DNA from: Solirubrobacteraceae bacterium
GTDB taxonomy: Bacteria > Actinomycetota > Thermoleophilia > Solirubrobacterales > Solirubrobacteraceae
Assembly (NCBI GenBank): GCA_030151725.1
Contig: JASLDD010000100.1
Coordinates: forward strand, 1 to 23,357
Direction of reading: 5' to 3'
DNA: 23,357 nt
Made by a program: the position numbers and the translations under genes. Shown piece after piece: positions 1 to 8,511 of this stretch (within the stretch, counting starts at the first letter, position 1; every line of letters begins with the position of its first letter). The notes below the pieces were generated by a model. The model worked only from the letters and a program-made list of their open reading frames with translations, did no database searches and had not been told where the DNA came from.

Positions 1-623
1 TTCTCGATCTGCTTCTGCTTGGGCATCGCCTCGATCGTGCGCATGTTGTGCAGGCGATCGGCGAGCTTGATCAGGATGACCCGCACGTCGGTGGCCATCG
101 CCACCATCATCTTGCGGTAGTTGTTCGCCTGCGCCTCATCGCGCGATTGGAAGGTGATGCCCGTCAACTTCGTCACGCCGTCGACAATCGCGGCTATCTC
201 ATCGCCAAAGCGCTCGCGCACCTCCTCGATCGAGGCCGAGGTGTCCTCCACCGTGTCGTGTAGCAGCGCCGCGCACAGCGTCTCCGTGTCAAGGCGCATG
301 CCGGCACAGATACGCGCCACACCGACCGGGTGCACGATGAAGTCCTCACCCGATTTGCGACGTTGCGCAGCATGGTGCTCGCAGGCGAACACGAATGCGT
401 CCTGCACCCGACCCCGGTCGATCTCAACGGTCGAGTCGGCGGCGTGCTCGGAGACGATCGCAAACAGGTCGCTGAGCATCCGCCGCTCGGCGGCGCTGAG
501 CGTCAGCGCCTGTGCCTCTCCCCCGCGGCTCGGTCCATCGTGGCTCGCGTCGGGCACGGACGCCTGCGAGGCACCGAGAGCCTCAGTCAGCTGTGTGCTC
601 TTGGGATCCTCAGCGATAGCCAT
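1..623 (-). CDS. relA: Bifunctional (p)ppGpp synthetase/hydrolase RelA/SpoT (N-terminal part, 3' end outside window)
   Basis: Makes and breaks the stringent-response alarmone (p)ppGpp in the cytoplasm. Only the first 207 codons are visible, and the reading frame runs off the left edge. The visible part is the HD hydrolase domain: a CEHH pair (about residues 81-84), the HD dyad in LLHDTVEDT (residues 122-123) and the downstream KLADRLHNMRT motif with its Asp (about residue 189). This is the full metal-binding set, so the hydrolase half should be active, as in bifunctional actinobacterial Rel. The first 40 or so residues are a low-complexity extension. The ATG at 621-623 begins the reading frame, and there is no strong ribosome binding site. 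RecJ ends 45 bp upstream on the same strand, so the two may be co-transcribed. The synthetase, TGS and ACT domains lie outside the window and cannot be judged. Confidence 0.95.
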   Translation of the reverse strand, partial: MAIAEDPKSTQLTEALGASQASVPDASHDGPSRGGEAQALTLSAAERRMLSDLFAIVSEHAADSTVEIDRGRVQDAFVFACEHHAAQRRKSGEDFIVHPVGVARICAGMRLDTETLCAALLHDTVEDTSASIEEVRERFGDEIAAIVDGVTKLTGITFQSRDEAQANNYRKMMVAMATDVRVILIKLADRLHNMRTIEAMPKQKQIE

Positions 624-668
624 CACTAAAGGTTAGGGGGTTGACCGCCCGTATTGAAGAGATGCAGC

Positions 669-2420
669 TCAGAAGAGCACCAGCTCCCCCTGAGGCTCCT
701 CCTGTGGCGCCTCGATCTCCCTGCGCGCGGCGATCGCCTCGATGGCCGGCGTCGCCCGGCGGAGCACCAGGCGTGGCTCGCTCACGCCGTTCCATTCGTT
801 GACCTCCAGCGTGAACGTCGCCTGCACCGGGACGCCCTGCTCGACCGGCAGCCCCCCGCCGGTGCCAAAGCCGACCGCCCGGGCCCGTGCTCCATGGGAC
901 TCGACCGTGAAGCGCACGTGCTTGCCTTCGCCCATCGAGCGTGCATCGGCGAACACGGCATCGGCGACCATCAGCGACACACCGGGGTTACCGCGGCCGA
1001 AGGGTGCGAGATTGCGCAGCTCCTCCGCCAGCTCGATCCCAAGCTCGCTGCCGACGAGGACCGCGTCCACACGCTCGCTCTCCACCAGATCCTCAGGGCT
1101 CAGCAGCGCCATGGCGTGAGCGTCGAGCGCCGTCGCGAACAGCTCCACGCAGTCGCGCTGGATCTCAAGGCCCGCCGCCGCGCGATGGCCGCCGTAGTGA
1201 AGCAGGTGCTCCGAGCAGGCCGTGAGGCCCGCCAGCAGGTCAAATGCATCGACGCTTCGACCTGAGGCCCTGCCCGTGTCTCCGTCCAGCGCGATCAGCA
1301 CCACCGGGCGCCCACTGCGCTCGACAAGGCGGGAGGCCACGATCCCGATCACCCCCGGGTGCCAATCCTCTCCCGCCAGCACATAGGCGGAGCGCTCCCC
1401 CAGCTCCTCCATCTGCGCTTCGGCCTGAAAGCGGATGCGCATCTCGACCTGACGACGCTCGCTGTTGGCCGCGTCCAGCTCCTCTGCGATCTGCGCGGCA
1501 CGCAGGCGGTCTGCGCTCAGAACGAGCTCCAGGCCGGCGTCGGCGCGATACAACCGGCCGGCGGCATTCAGACGTGGAGCCAGGGCAAACGCCACCGAGC
1601 GCTCATCGACCTTCGCGGGATCCACTCTGGCAACGGTCATCAACGCGCGCAAGCCCGGCTTGGCCGTCCCCGCCAGAGCACGCAGCCCGCTGCGTACGAG
1701 CGCCCGGTTCTCACCGAGGAGTGGGACGACGTCGGCGATCGTTGCAAGTGCCACCAAGTCCAGGTCGCAGCGCAGCTCCTGCGGATCGCGCCCCGCTGCC
1801 GAGTACACCGCCTGGGCCAGCTTGTAAGCGACGGCCGTCGCGCATAGATCGGCGCATGGATAGCCGCTGAGGGCCGGATGCACGATTGGCGCATCGGGTA
1901 GTAGCCCATCCGCGCGCGGCGTGTGATGGTCGGTGACGATCACATCCATCCCCAACTCCCGCGCGAGCGCCACCTCTGCCACTGCTGTGATCGCGCAGTC
2001 GACCGTGATCAGCAGGCGTGTGCCGCGTGCGGCCAAGCGGCGGACGGTGTCAGCGTTCAGGCCATATCCGTCGCTCGCGCGGTCAGGCAGATAGGAGTCG
2101 ACCTCGCCCCCGAGCTCACGCAGCGCGCGCACGAGCACCGCCGTCGAGCAGATCCCATCCACGTCGTAATCCCCGTGGATCGTGATGCGGGCGCCCTTGC
2201 GCAGATGCTCGAGGATCGGTTGCACAGCGGCTCCGATTCCCGAGAACTCCTGCGGTGGATGCTCCTCGGCTGCCTCCAAGAAAGCACGCGCCGACTCCGG
2301 CGCATCGTGGCCGCGACGTACCAACACCTGCGCCAGCGCAGCGCTCACTCCCAGCTCGCGCTGGAGCAGCTCGACCTGCTGCGCAGGGCAATCAGGAATC
2401 TCAAAGCGACATTTGCTCAC
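669..2420 (-). CDS. recJ: Single-stranded-DNA-specific exonuclease RecJ
   Basis: 5'-3' single-strand exonuclease of recombinational and mismatch repair, about 583 residues, the usual RecJ core length. The DHH phosphoesterase motifs are in order: HGDYDVDG (about residues 82-89), ITVDCA with Asp141, and VTDHHTP (about 163-168). The DHHA1 motif HYGGHRAAAG follows, and then a C-terminal OB-like region. The GTG at 2418-2420 is taken as the start because the RecJ-like sequence begins there. The frame stays open upstream to 3107, but that extension is antisense to nothing and merely overlaps the secDF tail and the small membrane gene in another frame. It does not look like protein. The gene lies between a small membrane-protein gene and relA on the same strand. 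Confidence is high for function and moderate for the exact start. Confidence 0.95.
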   Translation of the reverse strand: MSKCRFEIPDCPAQQVELLQRELGVSAALAQVLVRRGHDAPESARAFLEAAEEHPPQEFSGIGAAVQPILEHLRKGARITIHGDYDVDGICSTAVLVRALRELGGEVDSYLPDRASDGYGLNADTVRRLAARGTRLLITVDCAITAVAEVALARELGMDVIVTDHHTPRADGLLPDAPIVHPALSGYPCADLCATAVAYKLAQAVYSAAGRDPQELRCDLDLVALATIADVVPLLGENRALVRSGLRALAGTAKPGLRALMTVARVDPAKVDERSVAFALAPRLNAAGRLYRADAGLELVLSADRLRAAQIAEELDAANSERRQVEMRIRFQAEAQMEELGERSAYVLAGEDWHPGVIGIVASRLVERSGRPVVLIALDGDTGRASGRSVDAFDLLAGLTACSEHLLHYGGHRAAAGLEIQRDCVELFATALDAHAMALLSPEDLVESERVDAVLVGSELGIELAEELRNLAPFGRGNPGVSLMVADAVFADARSMGEGKHVRFTVESHGARARAVGFGTGGGLPVEQGVPVQATFTLEVNEWNGVSEPRLVLRRATPAIEAIAARREIEAPQEEPQGELVLF

Positions 2421-2473
2421 CGGCCGAGAGTACGCGCAGGGTGAGACAGAACGGCGGACGGGCCAGCGGCGTC

Positions 2474-2773
2474 CTAGTAGTGCGGCGGCTGACTTCCGCT
2501 GGCGCGTTCGCGACGCATGCCCTCGGCATATACGAGCGCCATGCCGATCAAGGCCCCAGGCACGGCGTAGAGGATGACGCCGATGTTGGTGGCCTTTTCG
2601 CCGGGGATCTGGAGCGACGAGACTTTGACGGCGTAGATGATCAGGCCGACCACGATCGAGCCCACCAGCGAGCCCACGAACGCGCCCACGATCCCGCCCC
2701 AGAAGCGGTCGGGCAGGAAGATCGTGAAGTGCCAGATCGCCAGCCCCATCATCACCCAGCCGAGCATCCCCAT
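2474..2773 (-). CDS. Small glycine-rich membrane protein of unknown function
   Basis: This 99-residue protein has about three predicted membrane segments: residues 2-20, then a glycine-zipper-like stretch at about 25-48 (GGIVGAFVGSLVGSIVVG), and about 63-82. It ends in a short charged tail with RRER. The glycine pattern resembles GlsB/YeaQ/YmgE (transglycosylase-associated) membrane proteins, but I cannot assign it to that family with certainty. Its ATG shares one base with the secDF stop codon (TGATG), so translation is probably coupled to secDF. It is not YajC, which usually accompanies secD and has a single membrane helix. A role near the Sec machinery is only an inference from position. 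Confidence 0.8.
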   Translation of the reverse strand: MGMLGWVMMGLAIWHFTIFLPDRFWGGIVGAFVGSLVGSIVVGLIIYAVKVSSLQIPGEKATNIGVILYAVPGALIGMALVYAEGMRRERASGSQPPHY

Positions 2774-5739
2774 CAGCGAGCCCTCCCGTGACGTTTGTTG
2801 CGCGGCCGACGGTTCTTGCGCGGCTTGGCGTCTTCCTTGAGCACGAGGTCCTCAGGCGAGAGATCCGCGGTGGGATCGGGCGCCGGAGGCGGCTCGTCGG
2901 TCGCCACGCTCGCGCGCCCGCGACGGGCGGCTTTCGTTGCCGCCGGTTTGCCCTCCACATCGAGGTCGCGAACCAGTTCCTGGAACTCATCGCGGGAGAT
3001 CTGCGCGCCGGGCTCCTCGGGGGCGATGATGCTGCCACGCCTTGTTTTTCTGCGTTTGCTCTCCACCGGCTCAATGTCCTCGGGGGCGCCCCCCGCGGTG
3101 GTGGCATAGGCGGGCACGGCGCCCGTTTCGCGCATAATCCGGGCCCGCCGCGTGCGGTAGGCGCTCTCGCGCTCCTTCCAGTGAGTGAGCACCGGCGAGG
3201 CGATGAAGATCGACGAGTAGGCGCCCGAGGCGATGCCGATCATCAGCGCGAAGGCGAAGTCCTTCAACGTTTCCCCGCCGAAGAACAGCAGGGCGGCGAC
3301 CGGCAGCAGCGTGCAGAAGCTCGTGGCAAGCGAACGGGTCAAGACCTCCGACATGGAGCGGTTGACGATCTGAGAGAAGGCGGCGCGAGGCATTCGCGGC
3401 ACGTTCTCGCGCACACGATCGAAGACGATGATGGTGTCGTAGAGCGAGTACCCCAGGATCGTCAGCAGCGCGGCAACTGTGGCCGTCGTGACTTCCCTCC
3501 CCGTCAGCGAATAGACCCCTGCCGTTATCAGCAGGTCGTGCATCAACGCGATCAGCACCGGCACCGCGTACTTCCACTCGAAGCGCAGGGCTATGTAGAT
3601 GGAGATCACCAGCAGCGAGGCGATGATCGCTATCACGGCGCTGTTGGCGATCGTTTTGCCGAACGTCGGCCCGATCGATGTCGAGGAGAAGTTCTTGGTG
3701 CCGAACTTCGTTTCTAGCGCTTCATGGACCTTCTTCACGGTCCCCGGTCTGAGCGTCTTGGTGGAGATCTGAAAGCCGGTGCCGCCGATGCTTTTGTTGA
3801 CGAACTTCTGAACCTCGGCGTTGCCGTAGCCGGCCGCCGACATCGCCGAGGCGACCTGGCTCTCGCTGACGGGTTTGACAAACGCCGTCTGGATGCGCGT
3901 GCCGGACTTGAAGTCGATGCCGAAGTTCAGCCCGCTACCGCCGATCGCTAGCGCACCGATCGCCAGGATCGTGCCCGACAGCGAGAAGAACCACTTTGAG
4001 GCGCCCATGAAGTCGAACGTCCAGCCACGCTTCTTGCGCGCGGCTCCGAGCGCAGAGGGGTGCGAGACGAGTTTCGATCGTCCCATCGCCCCCAGTGCCG
4101 CCTGCGTGGCGAGGACTGCCGTGAACAGCGAGACGAGCGTTCCGATGCCCAGCGTGAAGGCGAAGCCCTTGACTTCGGCGGTCGCCAGCGCGAACAGGAT
4201 GAAGGCGGTCATGAATGTGACCACGTTGGCGTCCACGATCGCCGCGAAACCGCGCTTGTAGCCGGTCGCGATCCCCGAGATGATCGATCTTCCCCCTTGG
4301 ATCTCCTCCTTGACGCGCTCGAAGATCACGATGTTCGCGTCGGCCGCCACGCCGATCGTGATGATCAGCCCAGCGATGCCCGGCAGCGTCATCGTGATCG
4401 GGATCAGCTTGATCAGGGCGAAGAAGTACAGCCCGAAGATCAGCAGCCCCCCGACCGCGATCGCTCCCAGCACGCGGTAGAAGACCAGCAGGAACAGGCA
4501 CACCACCAGGAAGCCGGCTAGACCCGCGATGAGGCCCTGGTTGAGCGCGGTTTTGCCGAGCGTGGCCGAGACCTGCGAGTTGGAGATCAGTTCGAGGCGA
4601 ATCGGCAGCGCACCCGACTGGAGCTCCTGGGCGAGTTCCTGTGCTGAGGAGATCGTGAAGCCACCGGAGATCTGTGAGCCGGTGGAGGCATCGATGCCTT
4701 CCGGGTACTTGGTGTAGTCGATCGAGGGCGTCGTGATCAGCTGCCCGTCGAGCACCACCGCGAAGTGCTGCTGGGCTGCTTCCTTGCCCACGCCCGGGAG
4801 CTGTGCTTCCTGGCCGCGTTCGGCGATTTTCTTGGTCACGCCTTCGAAGACCTTCTTGCCGTGCGAGGTGAAGCCGAAGGTCACATTGGGAGCGCCGGTG
4901 CCGCCGCCCCCTTCGTCAAATCCCTGCTGCGGGTTGGTAACGTCAGACCCAGACAGGACAGGCTCATCGTTGAGCACGAAGTAGCTGTTTGGGCTTTTCT
5001 GTATGACCTTGCCGGCCGCGCTTTCGATTGGGCGCGCCTGAGCGAGCACCGTCCCAGGATTGATGCGCACCGCCTTGGTCTTGGCCCCAACCGGCACTTT
5101 GTAGTCGGCATAGAGGTTCTTTTCAGTTTCCTCCGGGCCGCGGAGCACCTTTTCGTGCTTCGTATCGAGCAGATACCAGCTGCCGTAAATACAACCGCCA
5201 ACCTGTTGAGGTGTGCAGCCCTTCTCCCAGGTCGTATCGGATTTACGCAGGATCGCGGCTCGTTTCGCCGCACGCAACACGGCCTGGTACTCGGGCAGGC
5301 CGTATTTCGCGCCGCCTGCTTCGGGTCCACCGGTGACAGTCGTTTCGCCTGGCTGCGCCGGCGTGCCGGCGGGGCCGATGACATTCGGCTCCCAGTCATA
5401 GAACTGGAGCTGCGCGGTTTTCCCGACCTCCTGTTCAGCACGGGCCGCGTTGCTCACATCGGGCAGCGCGACGTCGATTTCTTCCGGGCCGGAGCGCTGG
5501 ATTTCCGGCTGGGAGACGCCCAGCTGATCGACGCGCTTGCGCATGATGTCGATCGCACGGTTCAGCGATTCGGTGTCGACTTTGGATTGAGCCGTGGGCC
5601 TGCCCTTATAGACGAGCTCTACGCCCCCCTTGAGATCGAGACCGAGTCGAGTCTTTTTGGTTGCGACCAGCGCGATCGACCCGGCGATCAGCCCGGCGAC
5701 TATCAACAGGATGAGGAGGTTGCGGCGGCGGTCTTGCAT
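2773..5739 (-). CDS. secDF: Fused protein translocase subunit SecDF
   Basis: Membrane protein that uses the proton gradient to help SecYEG-exported proteins leave the channel. SecD and SecF are fused in one 988-residue chain. A signal-anchor helix (about residues 9-27) precedes the SecD motif LGLDLKGG (about 32-39) and a large extracytoplasmic P1 region with a long insertion. SecD helices 2-6 span about 400-555 and include GVAADANIVIFERVKEE, which carries the conserved Asp. The SecF half starts near residue 580 with LNFGIDFKSGTRI and contains LGYSLYDTIIVFDRVREN, with its conserved Asp and Arg. About 110 C-terminal residues form a charged cytoplasmic tail, very basic at the end (PRKNRRPRNKRHGRAR). 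The fusion is common in some actinobacteria and in Bacillus, whereas mycobacteria keep two genes. No yajC is visible next to it. The zinc-ribbon/PAS gene ends 13 bp upstream. Confidence 0.96.
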   Translation of the reverse strand: MQDRRRNLLILLIVAGLIAGSIALVATKKTRLGLDLKGGVELVYKGRPTAQSKVDTESLNRAIDIMRKRVDQLGVSQPEIQRSGPEEIDVALPDVSNAARAEQEVGKTAQLQFYDWEPNVIGPAGTPAQPGETTVTGGPEAGGAKYGLPEYQAVLRAAKRAAILRKSDTTWEKGCTPQQVGGCIYGSWYLLDTKHEKVLRGPEETEKNLYADYKVPVGAKTKAVRINPGTVLAQARPIESAAGKVIQKSPNSYFVLNDEPVLSGSDVTNPQQGFDEGGGGTGAPNVTFGFTSHGKKVFEGVTKKIAERGQEAQLPGVGKEAAQQHFAVVLDGQLITTPSIDYTKYPEGIDASTGSQISGGFTISSAQELAQELQSGALPIRLELISNSQVSATLGKTALNQGLIAGLAGFLVVCLFLLVFYRVLGAIAVGGLLIFGLYFFALIKLIPITMTLPGIAGLIITIGVAADANIVIFERVKEEIQGGRSIISGIATGYKRGFAAIVDANVVTFMTAFILFALATAEVKGFAFTLGIGTLVSLFTAVLATQAALGAMGRSKLVSHPSALGAARKKRGWTFDFMGASKWFFSLSGTILAIGALAIGGSGLNFGIDFKSGTRIQTAFVKPVSESQVASAMSAAGYGNAEVQKFVNKSIGGTGFQISTKTLRPGTVKKVHEALETKFGTKNFSSTSIGPTFGKTIANSAVIAIIASLLVISIYIALRFEWKYAVPVLIALMHDLLITAGVYSLTGREVTTATVAALLTILGYSLYDTIIVFDRVRENVPRMPRAAFSQIVNRSMSEVLTRSLATSFCTLLPVAALLFFGGETLKDFAFALMIGIASGAYSSIFIASPVLTHWKERESAYRTRRARIMRETGAVPAYATTAGGAPEDIEPVESKRRKTRRGSIIAPEEPGAQISRDEFQELVRDLDVEGKPAATKAARRGRASVATDEPPPAPDPTADLSPEDLVLKEDAKPRKNRRPRNKRHGRAR

Positions 5740-5752
5740 TGCTCAGAGCAGA

Positions 5753-6202
5753 CTACTTGTCGGGGGTCAACACGAGCAACAACCCACCGTCGTCGTCATA
5801 GGCGGGAAACATGTCCGCTTTGGCCGCAGCCGCCACGTCGCGTTCTCCGCTCACCTGCACCGGCACCTCAAGCGCGCGCACGCCCCACTCAAGGACTGTG
5901 GCCACCGGGTCATCGCCGCCGGTGAAGCTCAGGCCAAGAACCTCCTCCACGCGCTGGCCGATGACGGTTTCCTCCTCGAGACCTGTAAAGGCAAAGGAGT
6001 TCTTGCCGCAGCCCACCACCCGACCCTCGCCATCGCACACGAAGAATGCCGCGTCAGGCGCCGGGTAGTAGTCGTCCAGGAGTTCGAACAGGAACGCAAA
6101 GCCGCACTTCAAGCACCCCTTGCGCTGGCGCGTGAAGCCGATGTTGCGGTCGAGCTCAGTGGTGCGGTGACCGCAGTTTGGGCAGATGAAGGGATGGGCC
6201 AT
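5753..6202 (-). CDS. Zinc-ribbon protein with a PAS-like domain
   Basis: A 149-residue soluble protein. The N-terminus has a four-cysteine zinc ribbon: CPNC (Cys7, Cys10) and CLKC (Cys30, Cys33). From about residue 37 onward it reads like a small PAS fold: a DYYPAPDAAFFVCDGEGRVVGCGKN stretch, then FTGLEEETVIGQRVEEVLGL, the typical 'ifvvD..g.iv..N.a....tG....e.iG' pattern. There is no output domain such as a kinase, cyclase or HTH. The start is placed at the ATG at 6200-6202, because the frame reaches only five codons further (6217) and the ribbon begins at once. It lies between ruvB and secDF on the same strand. I do not recognise a named family. A sensor or adaptor role, perhaps in redox or metal signalling, is inference from the two folds. 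Confidence 0.8.
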   Translation of the reverse strand: MAHPFICPNCGHRTTELDRNIGFTRQRKGCLKCGFAFLFELLDDYYPAPDAAFFVCDGEGRVVGCGKNSFAFTGLEEETVIGQRVEEVLGLSFTGGDDPVATVLEWGVRALEVPVQVSGERDVAAAAKADMFPAYDDDGGLLLVLTPDK

Positions 6203-6282
6203 GATGTCTCTATACACAGACTACGCAAGCCTGGGAGCGGACGACCCCGCCCGACCTCAGGCCGACGGTCTGTCCGGAAACC

Positions 6283-7308
6283 TCAGAACAGAGACTGCCC
6301 GAGGACGACAGGTGCTTGCAGGCCGAGGTGCTCAAAGGCCGCTGGCGTCGCTGCACGCCCGCGCGGGGTGCGCTTGATCAGACCCTCTTGCAGCAAATAG
6401 GGCTCATACACATCCTCGATCGTGTCCTGCTCCTCGCCCACGGCCACAGCCAGCGTGGAGAGGCCAACGGGGCCACCCGCGAACTTGGAGCAGATCGTGT
6501 CGAGGATCTTCCGATCTAGGCGATCGAGACCGCGCTCGTCGACCTCGAGCATCTCCAGGGCCGCCTGCGCGGCCGCGGCCGTGACCACGCCCTCCATGCG
6601 CACCTCCGCATAATCGCGCACGCGCTTGAGTAGTCGGTTGGCCACACGTGGCGTTCCGCGGCTGCGGGCAGCGATCGCAAGGGCGCCATCCTCCTCCAAG
6701 CCGATCTCAAGGATGCCGGCCGAGCGGCGCACGATGATCGCGAGCTCGGCAATCGAATAAGGCTCCAGGCGCGCCTGTATGCCAAAGCGGTCGCGCAGCG
6801 GAGTCGTCAGCAGACCAGTCCTAGTCGTGGCTCCGACCAGCGTGAACGGCGGCAACTCGAGCGTTACGACGCGGGCTCCGGCTCCCTGCCCGACGGTGAT
6901 CGGCAGCCGGTGGTCCTCCATGGCCGGATAGAAGGTCTCCTCGAGCGTGCGCGCCAGGCGATGGATCTCATCGACGAAAAACACGCTGCGCGGCTCAAGC
7001 GCGGTAAGGAAAGCCGCGATGTCGCCCTTGCGCTCAAGCGCCGGGCCGGCTGTCTGCACGAACGGCACTTCGAGCTCTGCTGCAACGATCTGCGCGAGCG
7101 AGGTCTTGCCGAGCCCTGGAGGGCCGGCCAGGAGCAGGTGATCGAGCGCCTCGCCACGGGCGCTACACGCCTCGATTGCCACCGTCAGCTGTTGGCGCAG
7201 CGTCTCCTGCCCGACGAACTCCTGCAGGCGGCGCGGGCGCAGGGAGCGATCGAGCTCGTCCTCTGGGACGAGGTAGGGCGTCTGGATGCGAGCGACGGTC
7301 TCGGTCAT
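6283..7308 (-). CDS. ruvB: Holliday junction branch-migration helicase RuvB
   Basis: Hexameric AAA+ motor that drives branch migration of Holliday junctions with RuvA. It has 341 residues, the normal length. Walker A is GPPGLGKT (residues 62-69). Walker B is VFFVDEIH (Asp113/Glu114). The sensor/arginine-finger region GATTRTGLLTTPLRDRFG is present. The C-terminal winged helix ends with IKRTPRGRAATPAAFEHLGL, which binds DNA. The ATG at 7306-7308 follows ruvA with a 4-bp gap, so ruvC-ruvA-ruvB form one operon. No clear intrinsic terminator is seen in the 80 bp before the next gene. Confidence 0.98.
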   Translation of the reverse strand: MTETVARIQTPYLVPEDELDRSLRPRRLQEFVGQETLRQQLTVAIEACSARGEALDHLLLAGPPGLGKTSLAQIVAAELEVPFVQTAGPALERKGDIAAFLTALEPRSVFFVDEIHRLARTLEETFYPAMEDHRLPITVGQGAGARVVTLELPPFTLVGATTRTGLLTTPLRDRFGIQARLEPYSIAELAIIVRRSAGILEIGLEEDGALAIAARSRGTPRVANRLLKRVRDYAEVRMEGVVTAAAAQAALEMLEVDERGLDRLDRKILDTICSKFAGGPVGLSTLAVAVGEEQDTIEDVYEPYLLQEGLIKRTPRGRAATPAAFEHLGLQAPVVLGQSLF

Positions 7309-7312
7309 CGGC

Positions 7313-7912
7313 TCACGCGCCCGTCCGCGCCAGCCTCAGGGCGTGTCCGAGCAGCTCCTCGGCGCTCTCGCCCTCGGCATCCCTGAGCAGCTCGTCGGCC
7401 TCCTCGGGCCCGTAACCGAGCTCCAGGAGTCCTTCGCGGGCCAATGTCCGCGGATCTGCGGGTTCGCCGCGACGTGCCACGATCGGTGTGCGCGTACTCG
7501 GGGCCACTTCGACGCCAACCTTCTCGCGCAGCTCCACGATGATCCGTTCAGCGGTGCGCTTGCCGATTCCCGGCACCGCCTGAAAGCGCGCCGAATCCCC
7601 GGCGGCGAGTGCCGCTATCAACTCCCGTGGCGGCCCCGCCGAGAGCACTGCCAGCGCCACCTTGGGTCCCACCGCCTGCACCGATAGCAACATCAGGAAC
7701 AGGTCGCGCTCCTGCTCAGAGTGAAAGCCGTACAGCGCCAGCGCGTCGTCGCGCACGATCAGATGGGTGTGAAGCGTCGCCTGCTCTCCAACCGGAGGCA
7801 CATGGCGAAGGGTCTCCGCCGAGACGGCCGTGCGATAGCCGACGTTGGCGCACAGGAGCACAACGTGATCGGCACGCCGCACCGCCACCTCGCCACGCAG
7901 CAGCGAGATCAC
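7313..7912 (-). CDS. ruvA: Holliday junction branch-migration protein RuvA
   Basis: Tetrameric Holliday-junction-binding protein that loads RuvB; 199 residues. The N-terminal OB domain (MISLLRGEVAVRR ... VGYRTAVS ... THLIVRDDALALYGF) is followed by the helix-hairpin-helix pair, including LLSVQAVGPKVALAVLS and VPGIGKRTAERIIVELREK. The C-terminal domain III (ARE.LLELGYGPEEADELL) contacts RuvB. The GTG start overlaps the ruvC stop codon by a GTGA quadruplet, which indicates translational coupling. Confidence 0.97.
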   Translation of the reverse strand: MISLLRGEVAVRRADHVVLLCANVGYRTAVSAETLRHVPPVGEQATLHTHLIVRDDALALYGFHSEQERDLFLMLLSVQAVGPKVALAVLSAGPPRELIAALAAGDSARFQAVPGIGKRTAERIIVELREKVGVEVAPSTRTPIVARRGEPADPRTLAREGLLELGYGPEEADELLRDAEGESAEELLGHALRLARTGA

Positions 7913-8409
7913 GCGCCCACCCGCGCCAGTGCGCTCGTCAAGGGAGCGCTGTTGGCGTGACAGACCGCCACTGCCAGGGCATCGGAGGCATGGTCGGGAC
8001 GCGGCTCCTCAACAAGGCCTAGCAGCACCTTGACCATCCGTGCCACCTGATCCTTTTGGGCGCGACCGCTGCCGCAAACCGCGCCCTTGACCTGCTGCGG
8101 GGTGTAGCTGGCACACGGCACACCGCGCTGCCCGGCCGCCAACATCACCACGCCGCGGGCTTGACCCACGGCGAAGGCCGTACGTACGTTCTGACCGAAG
8201 TACAGCTGCTCTAGTGCAAGCGCATCGGGCTCGTGTTCGTCCATCAGCTGCTCGATCGCCGAATGGATGTCAGCCAGACGTCGCTCCTGGGGAGCGCTGG
8301 CCGTAGTCTGGATCACGCCTCCGTCGAGCGCCACCAGCCGGCCGCCCCGCCGCGTGACGACGCCGTAGCCGGTGTTGGCCAGGCCGGGATCTATGCCGAG
8401 GACGATCAC
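7909..8409 (-). CDS. ruvC: Crossover junction endodeoxyribonuclease RuvC
   Basis: Resolvase that cuts Holliday junctions within the RuvABC complex. With the GTG at 8407-8409 as start it has 166 residues, and the first catalytic Asp falls at position 7 (VLGIDPGLANTGYG), as in well-studied RuvC proteins. An alternative GTG at 8433 would add eight residues. The other acidic residues are Glu67 (ALEQLYFGQNVRTAF) and the C-terminal PDHASDALAVAV. That motif aligns with the HAAD arrangement of Thermus thermophilus RuvC, so His140 and Asp143 probably complete the active site. It overlaps ruvA by four bases. The divergent adenylate cyclase gene begins about 100 bp away, so the promoters of both should lie between 8410 and 8511. 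Confidence 0.96.
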   Translation of the reverse strand: MIVLGIDPGLANTGYGVVTRRGGRLVALDGGVIQTTASAPQERRLADIHSAIEQLMDEHEPDALALEQLYFGQNVRTAFAVGQARGVVMLAAGQRGVPCASYTPQQVKGAVCGSGRAQKDQVARMVKVLLGLVEEPRPDHASDALAVAVCHANSAPLTSALARVGA

Positions 8410-8511
8410 AGCTTGTGATTCTGCGCTGGGCACCGGACGCCTGCCTGTCCCCCAAGCGGTGGCTGGTTGCGCATGCCAGGCGTAGGTGTCGGGCGTTACG
8501 CTGAGCCCGCC
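8410..8511. promoter_or_regulatory. Divergent intergenic region between ruvC and the adenylate cyclase gene
   Basis: About 100 bp between divergent starts must hold promoters for both. On the plus strand, a TANNNT-like hexamer TACGCT at 8497-8502 lies about 10 bases before the ATG at 8512, and there is no ribosome binding site in between. That fits a leaderless transcript, a common arrangement in actinobacteria. No convincing -35 element is visible. This is inference from spacing only. Confidence 0.35.

Noticed and set aside
1265..1870. Long ORFs antisense to recJ, secDF and the acyl-CoA dehydrogenase
   Set aside because: High GC opens antisense frames throughout. These are Arg/Pro/Ser-rich, lack motifs and lie opposite genes with clear family motifs.
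2421..3107. Upstream extension of the recJ frame giving an 812-residue protein
   Set aside because: The added part is Arg/Pro/Ala-rich, unlike RecJ, and overlaps the secDF tail and the small membrane gene in other frames. The RecJ homology begins at the GTG at 2420.
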